Part shown: positions 52,318-64,000 of the stretch, piece after piece | Layout: each line of letters starts with the position of its first letter | Numbering within the stretch: the first letter of the stretch is position 1 | From: Tetrahymena thermophila SB210 | Taxonomy: Eukaryota; Ciliophora; Oligohymenophorea; Hymenostomatida; Tetrahymenidae | Assembly (NCBI RefSeq): GCF_000189635.1 | Contig: NW_002476317.1 | Coordinates: 806,001-870,000, forward strand | Direction of reading: 5' to 3' | DNA: 64,000 nt | Program-made: the position numbers and the translations under genes | Notes under the pieces: generated by a model | The model's database searches: none | What the model saw: only the letters and a program-made list of their open reading frames with translations | Told to the model about the DNA's origin: nothing

Positions 52318-54296
52318 AAAGAAGTGAGTACTTAAAAATAAATAAATTTAAACTAAAGTAAATACCACAATTATAGCCAGTTATAATTAAAGTTTTTTTC
52401 TTTATAAAAAACGAATGGTTATTGCTGGTGTGCAAAAAGATTTAATATCAATTCTAATTATCAATTAGGCAATTAACTTCTAAACCAAAATATTAATCAA
52501 ATCTTTTAGTAAATCAAACACACTCATTAATACTTTTTACAGGAATAAATTAAGAAACAATAAATATAAGGAGAGATTATTGCTAATATTACTAACAAAA
52601 TTATAAGTAATAGTAAAATCATTTAAACTAAATTAGCTTTTGAAAAATGTAAAGGGCACTTCGAAGCTAAACTGTAGATGTTCAAGCACTACAAAGATAA
52701 ATTTATCTCTCTGAATAGGATTATTTTAGTAAAGGACAAGAGTTCAATGATTCTCCATTAAAGAATTCAAATAAAAATTCTTAACAACCATTATAAAATA
52801 ACAAAATAAACAGCAATAAATAAAATGGAAGTAATAAATACTTTGAAAGTAAAGCAAATCCTAAAATTATGGGAAATAATGAATTAAGATTATCAATAAG
52901 GAATCTTTTGAAAATAGTTGATTCATCAAACAAAGAAAAGGAGTAAACAAAATAATAAGCAAACCCATTGAATGATTATATTAAAAACGTTATAACTTAG
53001 CATAATTAAACATATAAGTATTATTCTAGTGATATAAACCATTCACACAACTATATAAATTACTCGTAAAAAAAAAAGAAGTTGAAACCTTAGTATTAGA
53101 GTTTTCTTGCCAACAAAGGGTCAGAGTTTGAATATTTACCTTATTAACCTTAGGTAACTCCGAATTATTGGGCTGGAATATCTAAAAATACAACAGGGAA
53201 ATCTAACACTGCTATAGCACCTTATGTTTTCAAGATAAACAATTAAAAAATTGATGAAAGTTAATAGAAAAGTACTAGCCGCCTCTCTTCAAGCAGAAGT
53301 ACAAGCAGAAAAAACTCATATGCTCCTACAGATACTATTTAAAATGGTTAGACAATTGATTTTGAAATGAACCCATCATTTGAATTACAATCTACTATAT
53401 TTATAGCTAAAGATTAAGCTAATGCTTTAAAAAAATCTAACGAAGATATCGTTAATAAAAGTCAATGCTCAAGAAATTCGGTGGGTGGAGAAACAAAAAA
53501 TTTTTAACTGCCTTTCAAAAGAGCTTCTTTATAATTCAAGTAAAAAGAAAAAAGAGTTTAGTCTGCTAGAGTGCATAAGCCATCAAACAATTTAAAAGAG
53601 TAGAATAAATCTTAAGTATCTATAGATTGCAATCATTTATATTACTCAAGTATCTTCTAAGAAAGCAATTATAATTAAGAAAGTAAAGATTTTACGAGTA
53701 GCAAAGACTCAAATTAAACACTTTAAAAGCCGAAATAATTAGATCTTAATAATGCTGTCAATATGCCTGTAGAAGATGAAATATTTAGCTCTCGCTCAAA
53801 TTTTATGAGAGGAAATACCTTAAAAAATAATTGGATGAGCAGACTACAATAATAGATAAAAGATAAAAATGAATAAAAATAAAATTCTTAAAAAAATTAG
53901 AATAAAAGTAATTATTTTATTGTGGAGGTTTAGTAACCTTAAACACCATAAAAAGCTGATTAGTTTTGCTTAACAAATGAATTTATCAAAAAGCAAGCTA
54001 AAGGTTTACCATTTTAAATGATTAATTCTTTTTTTATGGAGAATGACAATAATAATATTTAAAAAAGCAAATAAATTAAAAGAGTTAGTGTTTCAAAATC
54101 TAATAAAAAAAATAAACTTTAAAATTAACATGATGAAAACCATGTATCCATAACTTCTATTTAATTTTATGACAATTTTAAAGATGGATATAAAAACGGC
54201 ATTACTAAGCCTAAATAAATATCTCATCAATCAACACCAACGAGAAAAAAACTTGACGTAAAAACACCTCTAAATTTTAATAATTGGAGGAAATGA
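52318..54296 (+). CDS. Asn/Gln/Ser-rich protein of unknown function, possibly the 3' part of the preceding gene
   Basis: Two readings. (a) Exons 52318-52673 and 52730-54296, joined by a 56-nt intron (TTTTAG acceptor). The first exon lacks an in-frame ATG after the last upstream TGA (52171), so it needs an upstream exon, and a phase-0 donor at 51993 in the preceding gene would fit. (b) A single exon from ATG 52647, which has an in-frame TGA two codons upstream and a good context. The region 52400-52670 reads well as coding (NGYCWCAKRFNINSNYQ; LAFEKCKGHFEAKL), favouring (a). The remainder is low-complexity, with SRLSSSRSTSRKNS and a proline-marked FEYLPYQPQVTPNYW patch. No domain recognised; possibly a disordered scaffold or substrate. 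Confidence 0.6.
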
Positions 54297-54722
54297 TTAT
54301 AAAAAATATCTAAAAATGAATTATATAAATTTGGGCTTATTAAAATTTTATTATTATTAAATTTAATCATAGGTTTTAATAATGTATTAAAAATTTCAAA
54401 TTAAAGTATTAATCAAAAAGAAAATATAAAATTTATATTTAGTTATCCAGTTTTATTTTTGAGTTTTTTTATCAATTTTATCACTTAAATTTTTGAAGAA
54501 AAAAATACATTTTATTTTTATAAATAATTTTTGAACCTTGAAAAATTAATAAATAAATGATTGATTAATACAAGAAATTAATCTATGCTAAATTGATATT
54601 AAATTCATTTAATTTTAGATAATTAATTAATTATTTCAAAGATTAAGGATATATTTATTAAAAGAATAATCTAATTAATAGAAATTTGTATTAATTTAAC
54701 TTGATTATTAATTTAAGTAGCA
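54297..54722. other. Intergenic spacer
   Basis: A/T-rich; expected to hold the 3' UTR of the preceding gene and the next promoter. Nothing else seen. Confidence 0.6.
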
Positions 54723-56038
54723 ATGCTCAAAAGATATAATAGTACAATATTGAATTACTATGAAAAATATTTTGATAGTATCTTCACCCTTCATAAAAAG
54801 AGGATTATATAGTATGTTAACTTGAGTATTCCTCTCAAAATAAAACAGGATAAAGAAATAAAAGAAAACGAAGGTCTAGATTGGTATTTAGATATTACGC
54901 ATCAAGAAGCTAGCCTCTAAAGAAATTTCTAAGATTGGTTCACAAGACAATTTTTATATAGCTACTGTGATACAATAGTTGTTAACGTAACAATAACCTT
55001 AACTTGAGATAGGATTATTAAAATAATTTTTTAAATAGTTTTAAAATATTCAGAAAGCCTAAAAAATTCCTTTTGAGTCATATGAAGATCTTAAATTATA
55101 GGTAGAATTAACATAAAATTGATAAATAATTATTAATTTAGAATAAGATGTGCATGATAATTTAGTTTAAATTTTAACTTATAAATTTAGTAACTGGAGC
55201 TAGCATACAGAAAGGCTAATTAGTTATTATATTAGCTATAAAATAAGGTTGAAGGCAAAAATAAAGATATATATATTATGTGCAAAGATTTGGATATATA
55301 AAATATTATAAATATAGAATTTCTAAAGACTTAATATACAAATAAATATCTCTGTATACCTTAAACTTTAGTTAATGATACTTTTGAAGATATTAATGAT
55401 GAAACAGAATAATTCATGAAGTAATTTATTAAATTTTGTTAAATTTGACTTTTCTTAATAATTAATAAATATTTAGATAAAATAATATAAAACTCTTTCC
55501 TTTGTAGCATGTCAGCTCTTTTGGTATTACTGATCGTCTTATTAAATCAAAAAAATATCAAACTATTTTGTTTGAGGATGATTCATTTAACAGTAAATTT
55601 ACAGATACAAAATATCCAAAACTATACTTACCAGATATTTTACTGGTATCAGCAAGCACAACAAACGTACATTTAATAGAAACAATCTTTTATAATTTAT
55701 AAATCTAATTTATAAAATTAAGTAAGGACTTATTGACAAACCTAAGTTTGCTAACTTCAGTAATATGCTAGTAAGGAAATTATATAAAATGAATTTTAAG
55801 TTAATTTTTTTTTAAACAGAAAGCAAATTATGCAATTTAATCAGATATTCATATGGAAGAAGAGGATACCAAGTATTTTGTTTTACAAAAGAGAGAAAAA
55901 GAAGCTAAAGAAGAGTATGAAGATTTGTATAAAGAAATGGAAAACAAGGAGTATGAGGATTTAGAGTTAAGAAAGAGTATATAACCTGGTCTAAATTTAT
56001 TAAAAAAACAAAGATAAAAGGAAAGAAGAGCAGAATGA
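54723..56038 (+). CDS. Unrecognised helical protein, five exons
   Basis: Exons 54723-54986, 55039-55101, 55191-55420, 55477-55759 and 55820-56038; phases agree (352 aa). Internal exon 2 is only 63 nt. The N-terminus is basic and aromatic (MLKRYNSTILNYYEKYF), followed by WYLDITHQEASLQRNFQDWF. The middle is a coiled coil across the exon 2/3 junction (FESYEDLKLQ then QLELAYRKANQLLYQLQ). Then a compact segment around HVSSFGITDRLIKSKKYQ and YPKLYLPDILL, and a very acidic-basic C-terminal helix (EEYEDLYKEMENKEYEDLEL) ending in Lys/Arg. Family not recognised; no membrane segment or signal. Frames were chosen because the alternatives break at TGA or give poor composition. Confidence 0.65.
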
Positions 56039-56692
56039 AAAAATGAGAATAAAAAATGAATTATTAAGCTGTAAGCCTTGAAATAAGTTGTAATAATTTA
56101 TGTTTTAAATCTATTGCGAGTATAAATTTTTAATGTATATTAAAAATATTTCAAAATCAGAAAATTTATTCTATCCAATGTAGAAAATATTTAATTATTT
56201 TTTTTTAAGTGTAAATAAAATGATTTTTTGAGAAATTTTCTTGATTTGTACAGTTGAAGACATTTAATTAACTAATATTTATATTAAATTAATTTGTAAA
56301 AATAAATGCATAATAAAACCTTAAATTTGAAAAAACTTTAGATATCTATGTTCATAATTAGGTAGTTTAATTATTTATTTATATAGATTTTATTTCCAAA
56401 CATTTTTATTTCATAAATTAAATGTTGTTAATTTAATCAAACTTATCAAAATTTTTGAAAATAATAATAATCTTTTCTTAAAAAAGTAAAAATAATATAT
56501 TTCACAAAGTTTACTTATTTAAAACGTAAACAAACCAAAAAAAATTTTGTTTTCGAAATTTCTAAATATTTAAAATTTTTTAATTCTTCAATTTCAGAAA
56601 ATATTTTTAAATTACAAATAGCAGGGTTTATAATTTAAATTTAAATTTATTTTGATCTTAGTAAAAACTTAAAAGAAAATTAAAATAAATTT
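56039..56692. other. Convergent intergenic region
   Basis: Between the stops of the helical protein and the minus-strand membrane-protein gene; A/T-rich, nothing else seen. Confidence 0.6.
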
Positions 56693-58967
56693 TCACAAAT
56701 ATTTATTATATTTATCAAATGAAGATATAATTCTATTATCAACTTCATTTAAGTCTTTAATACTCTTGCATTTTATCAAAAATTTTTCTAAATATTAAGT
56801 CTATAGTTTCTCATAATTAAAGATTGAAAACTGCTTTTCAAAATAATTTAATTTCTGAAATTATCCTATTTTGTTTATTAATATTTTAAGTTAAAATAAC
56901 AAAAAAAGTAAAATACTTTCAGAATTGTTCTATAGGTTGCTAAAATTTATATCCAAATAATTATCTGTTAGACTAATAACTTAGATGGCAGCTAATTATT
57001 CTTAGCTGAGTAGCATCATAACAGCTTTTTTCAAAAATATAATATCTTTATAAAACTCATAAATGTTTAAACTTTTATCAAGTTCTTTTCTGATAATTTT
57101 GATCTATTTTTACTTTACACCTTTAGAAAATAGATAGGCTTTTGACTTAAAGCATCTTACAAAAAATAAAAATTGATTTTTAAAACTCTAAATTGAAAAA
57201 AAATTACTTAAACCTAAAAATTAAATTTTATAGAGCTGTTTTCAGCGATTTATCATACATAACTTTTAACTTTTAAGAAAAAATATCTTTTAAAAATTTA
57301 TTTTTCCTTTCACTAGTTAGAATTTCATTTGATTCTAAATTAGTTTAAAAAGTATTGTTCTAAGCAACGACTGCAGACACTTTAGAATTTTAAAAATTTG
57401 ATCTATTTCTCCCTCTTAAACAACCTGGTGATTCAATCTCAATAATTGGTTCACATCTGTTAAATTTTAACTCATTTATAATAGTTTTTTGCTAATTCTA
57501 TAGCATTTATTATTGATCTGTATTAGAAATTTGGCTATTTAATCTTTATCTTGGTGATTCATTTGTAGATATTGGATTATCAATATTAAATTAATTTATT
57601 TTATTAAATTGACTGAACTTTATTTATTAATTTCTTTTAGTTTATGGATTTATAAGCACTGAAGTATTTTCACTTGCTTCCTCTGAGCAAACTGTAAAAT
57701 TACTTTACTTGTTAAAACACATTTAATTTTCTGGCTTACTAATTAAATTCTAGCTTTTTTCAATTTATTCTCTAAATTTGACCTAAAAACTAGGAACAAT
57801 AACATTCTTATTTGTTTCCTCTTAAACTTCTTCTTCTAGTTCTTCTTTTTACCTTAATTTCTAAAAAAACATTTCATTTGTATTATTTATAAAATTATTT
57901 TATTTTAGAATTTATTCATATTTATCCAAAAACATGCTCCTTAATATGAGCATTAAGAATTCTTCTGAGATTAGTTTTTATGATAAAAATCTACCTATAC
58001 TTTTTGAGATTATTATCACAGCAGCAATACTATTTACAAGTGCAATAATTTCAGTAATTATTGGGTATTAAATTTAGAATTATTGCACAATCTCATCCGT
58101 TTCGATAGAAATTTAGATATATGGCCCAATGCCTGCGTTTAAAGATGTTTATCTATCAAATGTTTAACCAAATTAATTATATTAAATAGGTGATGAAAAA
58201 GTTTATTTACTTTAAAAAATAAACCCATCTCTAATTTATGTTTCTTATTTTTATGTTTTCACTGTGTTTAGTAAAAATTAATTTGATAAAACATAATTTT
58301 ATATATTTCTGTAGTATGTTTAAATCTATTTTGAGGTAGTGTTATATTACTGAGTTTTCAACTTTAATTATAAATTAGAATTTACCTAATCGATAACATC
58401 ATTTATTTCACTTTAAGCTGCACAGTTATTTGGAACTGTTGTTTTAATGTTATCTAAATCACGACATCCATAAATATTGATTTATAATTAAGAAAATATA
58501 TTATTATTGTTATCAAAAGCAAGCGTATAGTTATTTGCTTTGGAAAAATCGATACAATTAAAACCTTAGAGTTGAGGATTAGTGCATTAAATTACATCAA
58601 GATATAACATTTCAGTAGCATTATTATCATATTAAAAGAATTGTATCACATAAACTATGAATGTTTTATTCTGTAAAATTTGATAGGTATCTATAGACAT
58701 GGTAGAGTTATAGGCAAATTTAAATCCAACTAAATCTTAAGTTAAAGAAACATCAATTCTTTCATCTACAATAAAACTTTGAGATCTAAATTTTGGATCG
58801 ATTTAATTATTAACATAAAGGTAAAGTAAGTAAAAAAAGTATGAGACTATGGTTGTAGCTGCAATTAATGATAAAGTAAAACCTGGAATCGTACCTCTTT
58901 TTTTTTATTAGCCCTCTATGTTAAAGTAAAATTCAGATGAAAATAAATCGTAATTCAAAAATTTCAT
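56693..58967 (-). CDS. Ciliate MKF-type transmembrane protein (large lineage-specific family)
   Basis: Exons 58967-57214, 57155-56917 and 56865-56693; phases agree (721 aa). The start MKFLNYDLFSSEFYFN, then QQKKRGTIPGFTLSL, one membrane segment, NNQIDPKFRSQSFI and QDLVGFKFAYNSTMS are the signature of a very large ciliate family usually labelled only as putative transmembrane proteins. A lumenal or extracellular half carries several Cys and N-x-T/S sites, TYYRN, IQYNQFGQTFDRQTSLN and GPYIQISIETDEIVQQFQIQYP; a second membrane segment (ITEIIALVNSIAAVIIIS) follows; the cytosolic tail ends with FYKDIIFLKKAVMMLLS and LNYFEKQFSIF, both family hallmarks. Two short introns sit in the tail. The function of the family is unknown; length is complete and nothing looks broken. 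Confidence 0.85.
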
Positions 58968-59909
58968 TATAGAAACAAACTATTTGATTAATTTAGTTCT
59001 ACAATCTTTTATTTTTTTAATAGTTTATTTACCTTCTTATTTAAAAAAAGTTTGATCAATAAAATATAATAATTTAATAAGATGTTCTTTTTAAAATGCA
59101 AAATTAAAAAATGAGTCTTGAATAAATAACTTTTAATTTATGAAGCTTTTTTGGAATAAAAAATCAATTATTTGAATATTTTTTTTAATATTAAATTGAG
59201 TTTTTTTAAATAATTTATAATACTCAATTCTATTATAAATCACAAAAATAATGATAAAGCAAAGAATACCTCAAATTTTTAATATTAGGTGAAATCTATT
59301 TACTTTGACTTTATTTTGAATTAACTAAATATTAAAAAATTAACTGTTTTCATATTTTATATTATATATATTTGTCAACAAAAATAACGATTCAATATAT
59401 AAATAAACAAAAATATTATAGAATAAAATATTTTTATATCCATGGGCATGTTGTAATTGGCAATTTAAAATTTTCAAACAAATAAATAATATTCAAATAA
59501 AAGTTTTTATTTAATTTGAGCTAATTAATTTGGAGGATTTATAATTTTAAAATAATTTAATTTAAATAATTTAATAAGAATTATAAAAAGTAGAATATGT
59601 TATTAATAACTAAAAAGGCTGTAAGCAGAGACTCAACCAACATCTAAAAGCAATGAATAATCATTATAAAACACATAATAATATAGAATATTAGTAAGCA
59701 TGTTTTTAGGGATATAGAGTTTTAATCTAAATAAGAATATTTACCCTAAATTTACTTTAAAAATTTTAAATTTTAACAAAATTAATAAGAATTAAAGTTT
59801 TAAAAATTAATTCTATTTAGCTATTTTGATAATTAATAAAGTTAAAGAAAAAAAATTTTTTTATTTTATTTTAAAGATATAGATTAAAGGTCAATCAATA
59901 TATATCTAG
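58968..59909. other. Divergent intergenic region
   Basis: 942 bp of A/T-rich DNA between two divergent membrane-protein genes, presumably with both promoters. Nothing else seen. Confidence 0.6.
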
Positions 59910-62900
59910 ATGGAGCTTAAAGTATAAAAGACTTAGATAATTGGGAAGAAGGAAATTAAAAAAGAAGGTAAAGATAAAAAAAATGAGAATAAAGATGGGT
60001 TAGAAAAATAGGTAAGCAAATGGTATGATGGAAAAGTTGTTTAATGGATTTTTTGCACATTTATACCATTTGCGTTCTTAGCTGCTTATCCTATCATAAT
60101 CTTAAGTTATTATACAATTGCACATACAGTTATGGCTTAGGTTTTCGTCTAAATTGCATTAATAAATTTTTATATTAAGCCATCTAAGAGCTCTCTTGAT
60201 AGTAAGGAATAGCAATTGAAAGAAATATTTATCAAGAAGTAAACAATTTAGCTTAAAGATTACAGGAACATTTTCTTCAAATTTGTAATGATATTAGAGT
60301 CATTAAACTTACTGAGTAAAATAATATTTGTGATAATTTACTATTCAAAGGAGGATTTGCAAATAGAAAATATAAAAAATGTTCTATTAGATTTAGAATT
60401 CTTTTTCGTGAGCGATTAAGCAAAACAATCTGGTGTGTAAAAAGCAAAAATGATTCTTTTATCATTTATTCCAAATATCCTTTTATTTTCAGTTTTTGTT
60501 TTAGCTAGCAGGATATATAAAAATCATAGTGAAGTTAGAATCGAGGAGCTTGTTCATCCTTCTAATTAAGTATAATTTGATAGCGAATTATTTTATTTTT
60601 AATTTTTAAAATTACTTTAACTAGAAGGCTTAAGGATTGTTAAATTTTCTTGTTTTGGTTTCATTGGCTTCATGCTAAATATTTAACCCTTCAATAATGG
60701 CTTTTGGTTTCTTAGGTCTATCATTAATATCGCAAATTGTTTCTTTGATATCAAGTAGCTAAAGAAAGATGATAAATGCATAGATGATTATTCAATCTCT
60801 TATTTAATTTTATTGCTTTGCTTAGTTTTTTTTAAACATGTTTTCAGCCACAAATACATTTTTAGAAAATAATTACTTTGAGTCTTAATTTATAGGTGTT
60901 AATTCAATAGCTGAATTTTCAAATGGTTTAAATGTAATAAATTTTTTTGTTCTCACAATAATCTTTATTTACACATATTTCATAAAAACTAATAAATTCT
61001 TCTTTAATTTACTTCATATTAAGATTTATTTTAAGGCAAACGAGCTAATTTCATTAAATTAATTATTTCTTTTATCATTGTTCTTACTGAATAATTTTTA
61101 AAACGAAAATAGTAACATCCGTTTTACATCTTGAGTTTGGTGATTCTTTTCTTTCTATCTGTTTTTTATCTTTAGAAACTTAATTATGAAAAATCAAGAT
61201 GGTCTTTTATTCCTGTATATTAGCAAATCGAAAAAGAAAAAAAGAAGAATAGGCTTAAGAAGGCATTAGTTAAACTTTTAAGCTTAAAGAAATAGAACTC
61301 TAATATCTTAGAAACAAAATCAGAATTGCTTCCTAGATTTGATTAGGATAGCAATAATTAAATCATTCACTATCATACCATTAATGATTAGGATAGAGTC
61401 TAAATTGAATTACAAACTTATAATGATATCCGAACCGAATAGTAAATTTTAGACAAAAATTAAGATTAAAGCTAAGATAATGCAGATGCATTGAATCACT
61501 TAATAATTTAAGACATAATGGTAGATGAAATAATTAAAAATCCGAATACTTAAGGATAAAAGGCCAATAGAAAGTAAAAGATGACAAATTCCTTAAAACT
61601 AGGTACAGCATAAGTAAATTTTGGTAATGATTCAAAAGGTGAAATATAATAAGATGATAATGACAATAACTAAAACTAACATACGATTTTAAGTAAAATA
61701 AGGAAAAATAACAAAAGTACTACTTATACTCCAGGATTGTTTCTAAAAAAATAATAGAATAATCAACAAAGAGGTTCTTTTAAAGTTAATTAACATGAAC
61801 AAGATGAATAAATATAAGACAAGGTATAAAAGTATGCTCCTTCGCTATAAGAATAAAAGGAAAAAGGTATAGAAATAATTAGGTAGCAGTTAATAAAAAT
61901 AGAAAGAGGAGAAGAAGATAATATTGATAATTTTTTGACTCTAAAAAAATAAGATATTTTATATGAAGAGTCTATATAGCCTGAGAGTTATCTAATTGCA
62001 AATTAAAAAACTAGTAAAGATAAGTTTTCAGCTTTTAAAACTAAACTTTACAATTATATTTTAGATTTATCTAGTAGATCATTCATTTACATAAAATCAT
62101 AATTTGAAGATTCAATAATACCTATTAGATTTCTCTAATGCTGCTCAATTTTAATAATTATGAGATATCCATGCTACTATTCATTAGGGCTAATTTCATG
62201 GTGCTTATTAAGTTCTATTTTTAAATTAGAAATTAAAATTAAATTTCTTTTCATTACATTAGTTCCTATACCTTGTATTATTATTATATACGCTTTTAAT
62301 TTATATGGAAGCATACAATTAAATTATGATCTCTACCCGAAGCATGGCTTTGTCTATTAAAGATTCTTTTGGTTAGAAAGCATCATTTTTAACACAATAA
62401 TTTTCCTTTTTTTCACCTATTTGCTGATACTTCGTAGATTAAAATAAAATTTGTCTTCTATTGTATAATCACAAAAGGAGAAGAGCTAAGAAAAAATAGA
62501 AGAAAATAGCAACAATAAATAAAATTTAGATGCATAATAAAATGATAATTCAAAGAGCATGATTGAATAAAACATAAAATAAATTGGTGAATAAAATAAC
62601 GATTTTATATAATAGAGAAACAGCGAAAAATAAGAAAGTGTTAGCAAAAAAAACTCTTCTCCTTATAATTAAGATTAAGTAAGATTTACTTCAAAAAGTG
62701 ATCCAATTAAAGGAGAGATTAATCTTAGATTCAGCAAGCAAAGTTAGAGCAGTGTAGCCAAATTGAAGGCAGACTAAGAAAACGAAAATGAGTAAAATTA
62801 AAGAATTTAAAGTAATTCTTATACAAAATCAGACAAATAAGAGAATGACAACAAGAATAGTTAGAAAATAGATTATTCTCAATAAAAACCTGTTTCCTTG

Positions 62901-64000
62901 ATGACAATTTTTTTTGCACTAATTCTAAAATATAGCTAGACTTTGGCTTTGTTTCTTTTGTATTGGATAGGTTTTTATACAATCAATATAATTCACCTGC
63001 TTTTGGTCGTTTTATTTTTGATATTTTTCTAAAATAGTTTGAAAACAATCAAAATTAAGAAAAATGGAAAAATCTATGTAATGAGTTTTTCATTCAAATA
63101 CTGGTTTATTCTCTTAATTTATCTTGGTACTGTAATTTTTGCTAAGTTTATATATACTATTTTACAGTCAGGTATGAATTATATGGGTGAATAAAATAGT
63201 GATAATAACTAGGATAGCTATTTAGCTACTATCATTAATTTTATAGGTATTAACTACGAATATGACATGCCTTTTTCTCTTAGTCTTTCAAAAGATGACT
63301 ATGCTGGCTTGTCTATAATATGGATAGCCTTTATGTTTGCAACTCTACAAGAAGATACTTTTAGATCGGAAACATACTAAAAATATTCTAATAAAATTAT
63401 TTTTCTGATTCAAGACTAACCTATTATTAAGAAGTATTGTCCTAATTTCCTATTTTATACTAATAAAATTACTATTCTTGGTGAGAATTTATTATATTGG
63501 TTATCATTTTTTGGAATTACAACTTGTTTAATTTTACAAGACTTTAGTTTCATAAACAGCTTTTTGCTACTATTGTCGTTCTTACTAGTATTCTATTACA
63601 TATTTAAGTACAAGGACCCTCAAGCCTTTAAATATAAAAAGTAACTTATTTTTTAGCATATAATTATTTTTAAATTTTTACTATTATTTTTATTGAAAAT
63701 AATAAATATTTTAATTAGATATTATAAAATATGGTATTTCTTCAATCAGATAATCATTGCGTATATCTTGCTTTGCTACATATTATAATTTACTTCCTTA
63801 AAGTTTGTTTAAGATTATATAATAAATCCTAACTCCTAAGCATATCAAACATTTAAAGACAACCGTGCAATATATGGGTTTTATCCAGAACTTGGCGTAA
63901 ATGATAACTTAAGATATACATTTTTCCCTATTATATTTGTTTTATATTTTGCCATATTTGTTTAAAATTACTTGAAGATGATATACAATGCTGTTAAACA
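59910..64000 (+). CDS. Very large polytopic membrane protein, Piezo-like candidate (3' end beyond window)
   Basis: Starts at ATG 59910 and is still open at the window end. Exon 1 probably ends at 60754. The frame used from about 61113 to 64000 is a single open frame of over 960 codons. Groups of membrane helices (for example FCTFIPFAFLAAYPIIILSY; CIIIIYAFNLYG; LALFLLYWIGFYTINIIHLL; YWFILLIYLGTVIFAKFIY) alternate with long charged, Gln/Asn/Ser-rich cytosolic loops (61.3-62.0 and 62.5-62.9 kb). The repeated pattern of a short helix bundle with SLGLISWCLL and a helix ending in an aromatic-Asn-Leu turn is like the four-helix units of Piezo mechanosensitive channels. The diagnostic Piezo pore/R-Ras-binding C-terminus would lie beyond the window, so the call is tentative. 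Exon joins between 60755 and 61112 are unresolved. Alternatives: another ciliate-specific giant membrane protein. Confidence 0.55.

Overview
The window is nuclear DNA from a ciliate that reads TAA and TAG as glutamine and uses TGA as its only stop, most likely an oligohymenophorean close to Tetrahymena. Long, conserved reading frames close only under that code. Intergenic DNA is extremely AT-rich, introns are mostly 47-150 nt GT...AG and T-rich, and predicted proteins are rich in Asn, Gln, Lys and Ser. Coding regions join across introns in consistent phase and no internally eliminated sequence was recognised, so this looks like macronuclear (somatic) sequence. No telomeric repeat or rRNA was seen, and no confident tRNA.

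Left part (1-9.8 kb): an NDR/LATS-type AGC kinase on the minus strand whose Gln/Asn-rich tail runs off the left edge; a divergent relative of trimethylguanosine synthase (plus); and a CAMK/SNF1-like protein kinase (minus).

Centre (11.1-45 kb): two adjacent tandem arrays, all nine genes on the plus strand. First come four paralogous von Willebrand A-type proteins with worn metal-binding (MIDAS) motifs. Then come five paralogous six-transmembrane, cyclic-nucleotide-gated-type cation channels with the same four-exon layout, a non-canonical pore signature (TGSN), a degenerate cyclic-nucleotide-binding domain and, directly after it, a CCHC zinc knuckle at an invariant position. A shared C-terminal motif closes each channel. 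Two of the five (30.0-33.2 and 33.9-37.0 kb) are near-copies from a recent duplication. The channel-knuckle architecture is the best candidate here for an undescribed system.

Right part (46-64 kb): a GC-richer, single-exon MDR-family dehydrogenase/reductase (minus); two coiled-coil or low-complexity proteins that may be one gene (plus); an unrecognised five-exon protein (plus); a member of the large ciliate family of MKF-type transmembrane proteins (minus); and the 5' part of a very large polytopic membrane protein that resembles Piezo mechanosensitive channels (plus, running off the right edge).

Exon joins were worked out by hand from reading frame, splice-site dinucleotides, phase and family similarity. 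Where every exon sum is divisible by three and the protein reads through conserved motifs, confidence is high. Places where the join is uncertain are marked.
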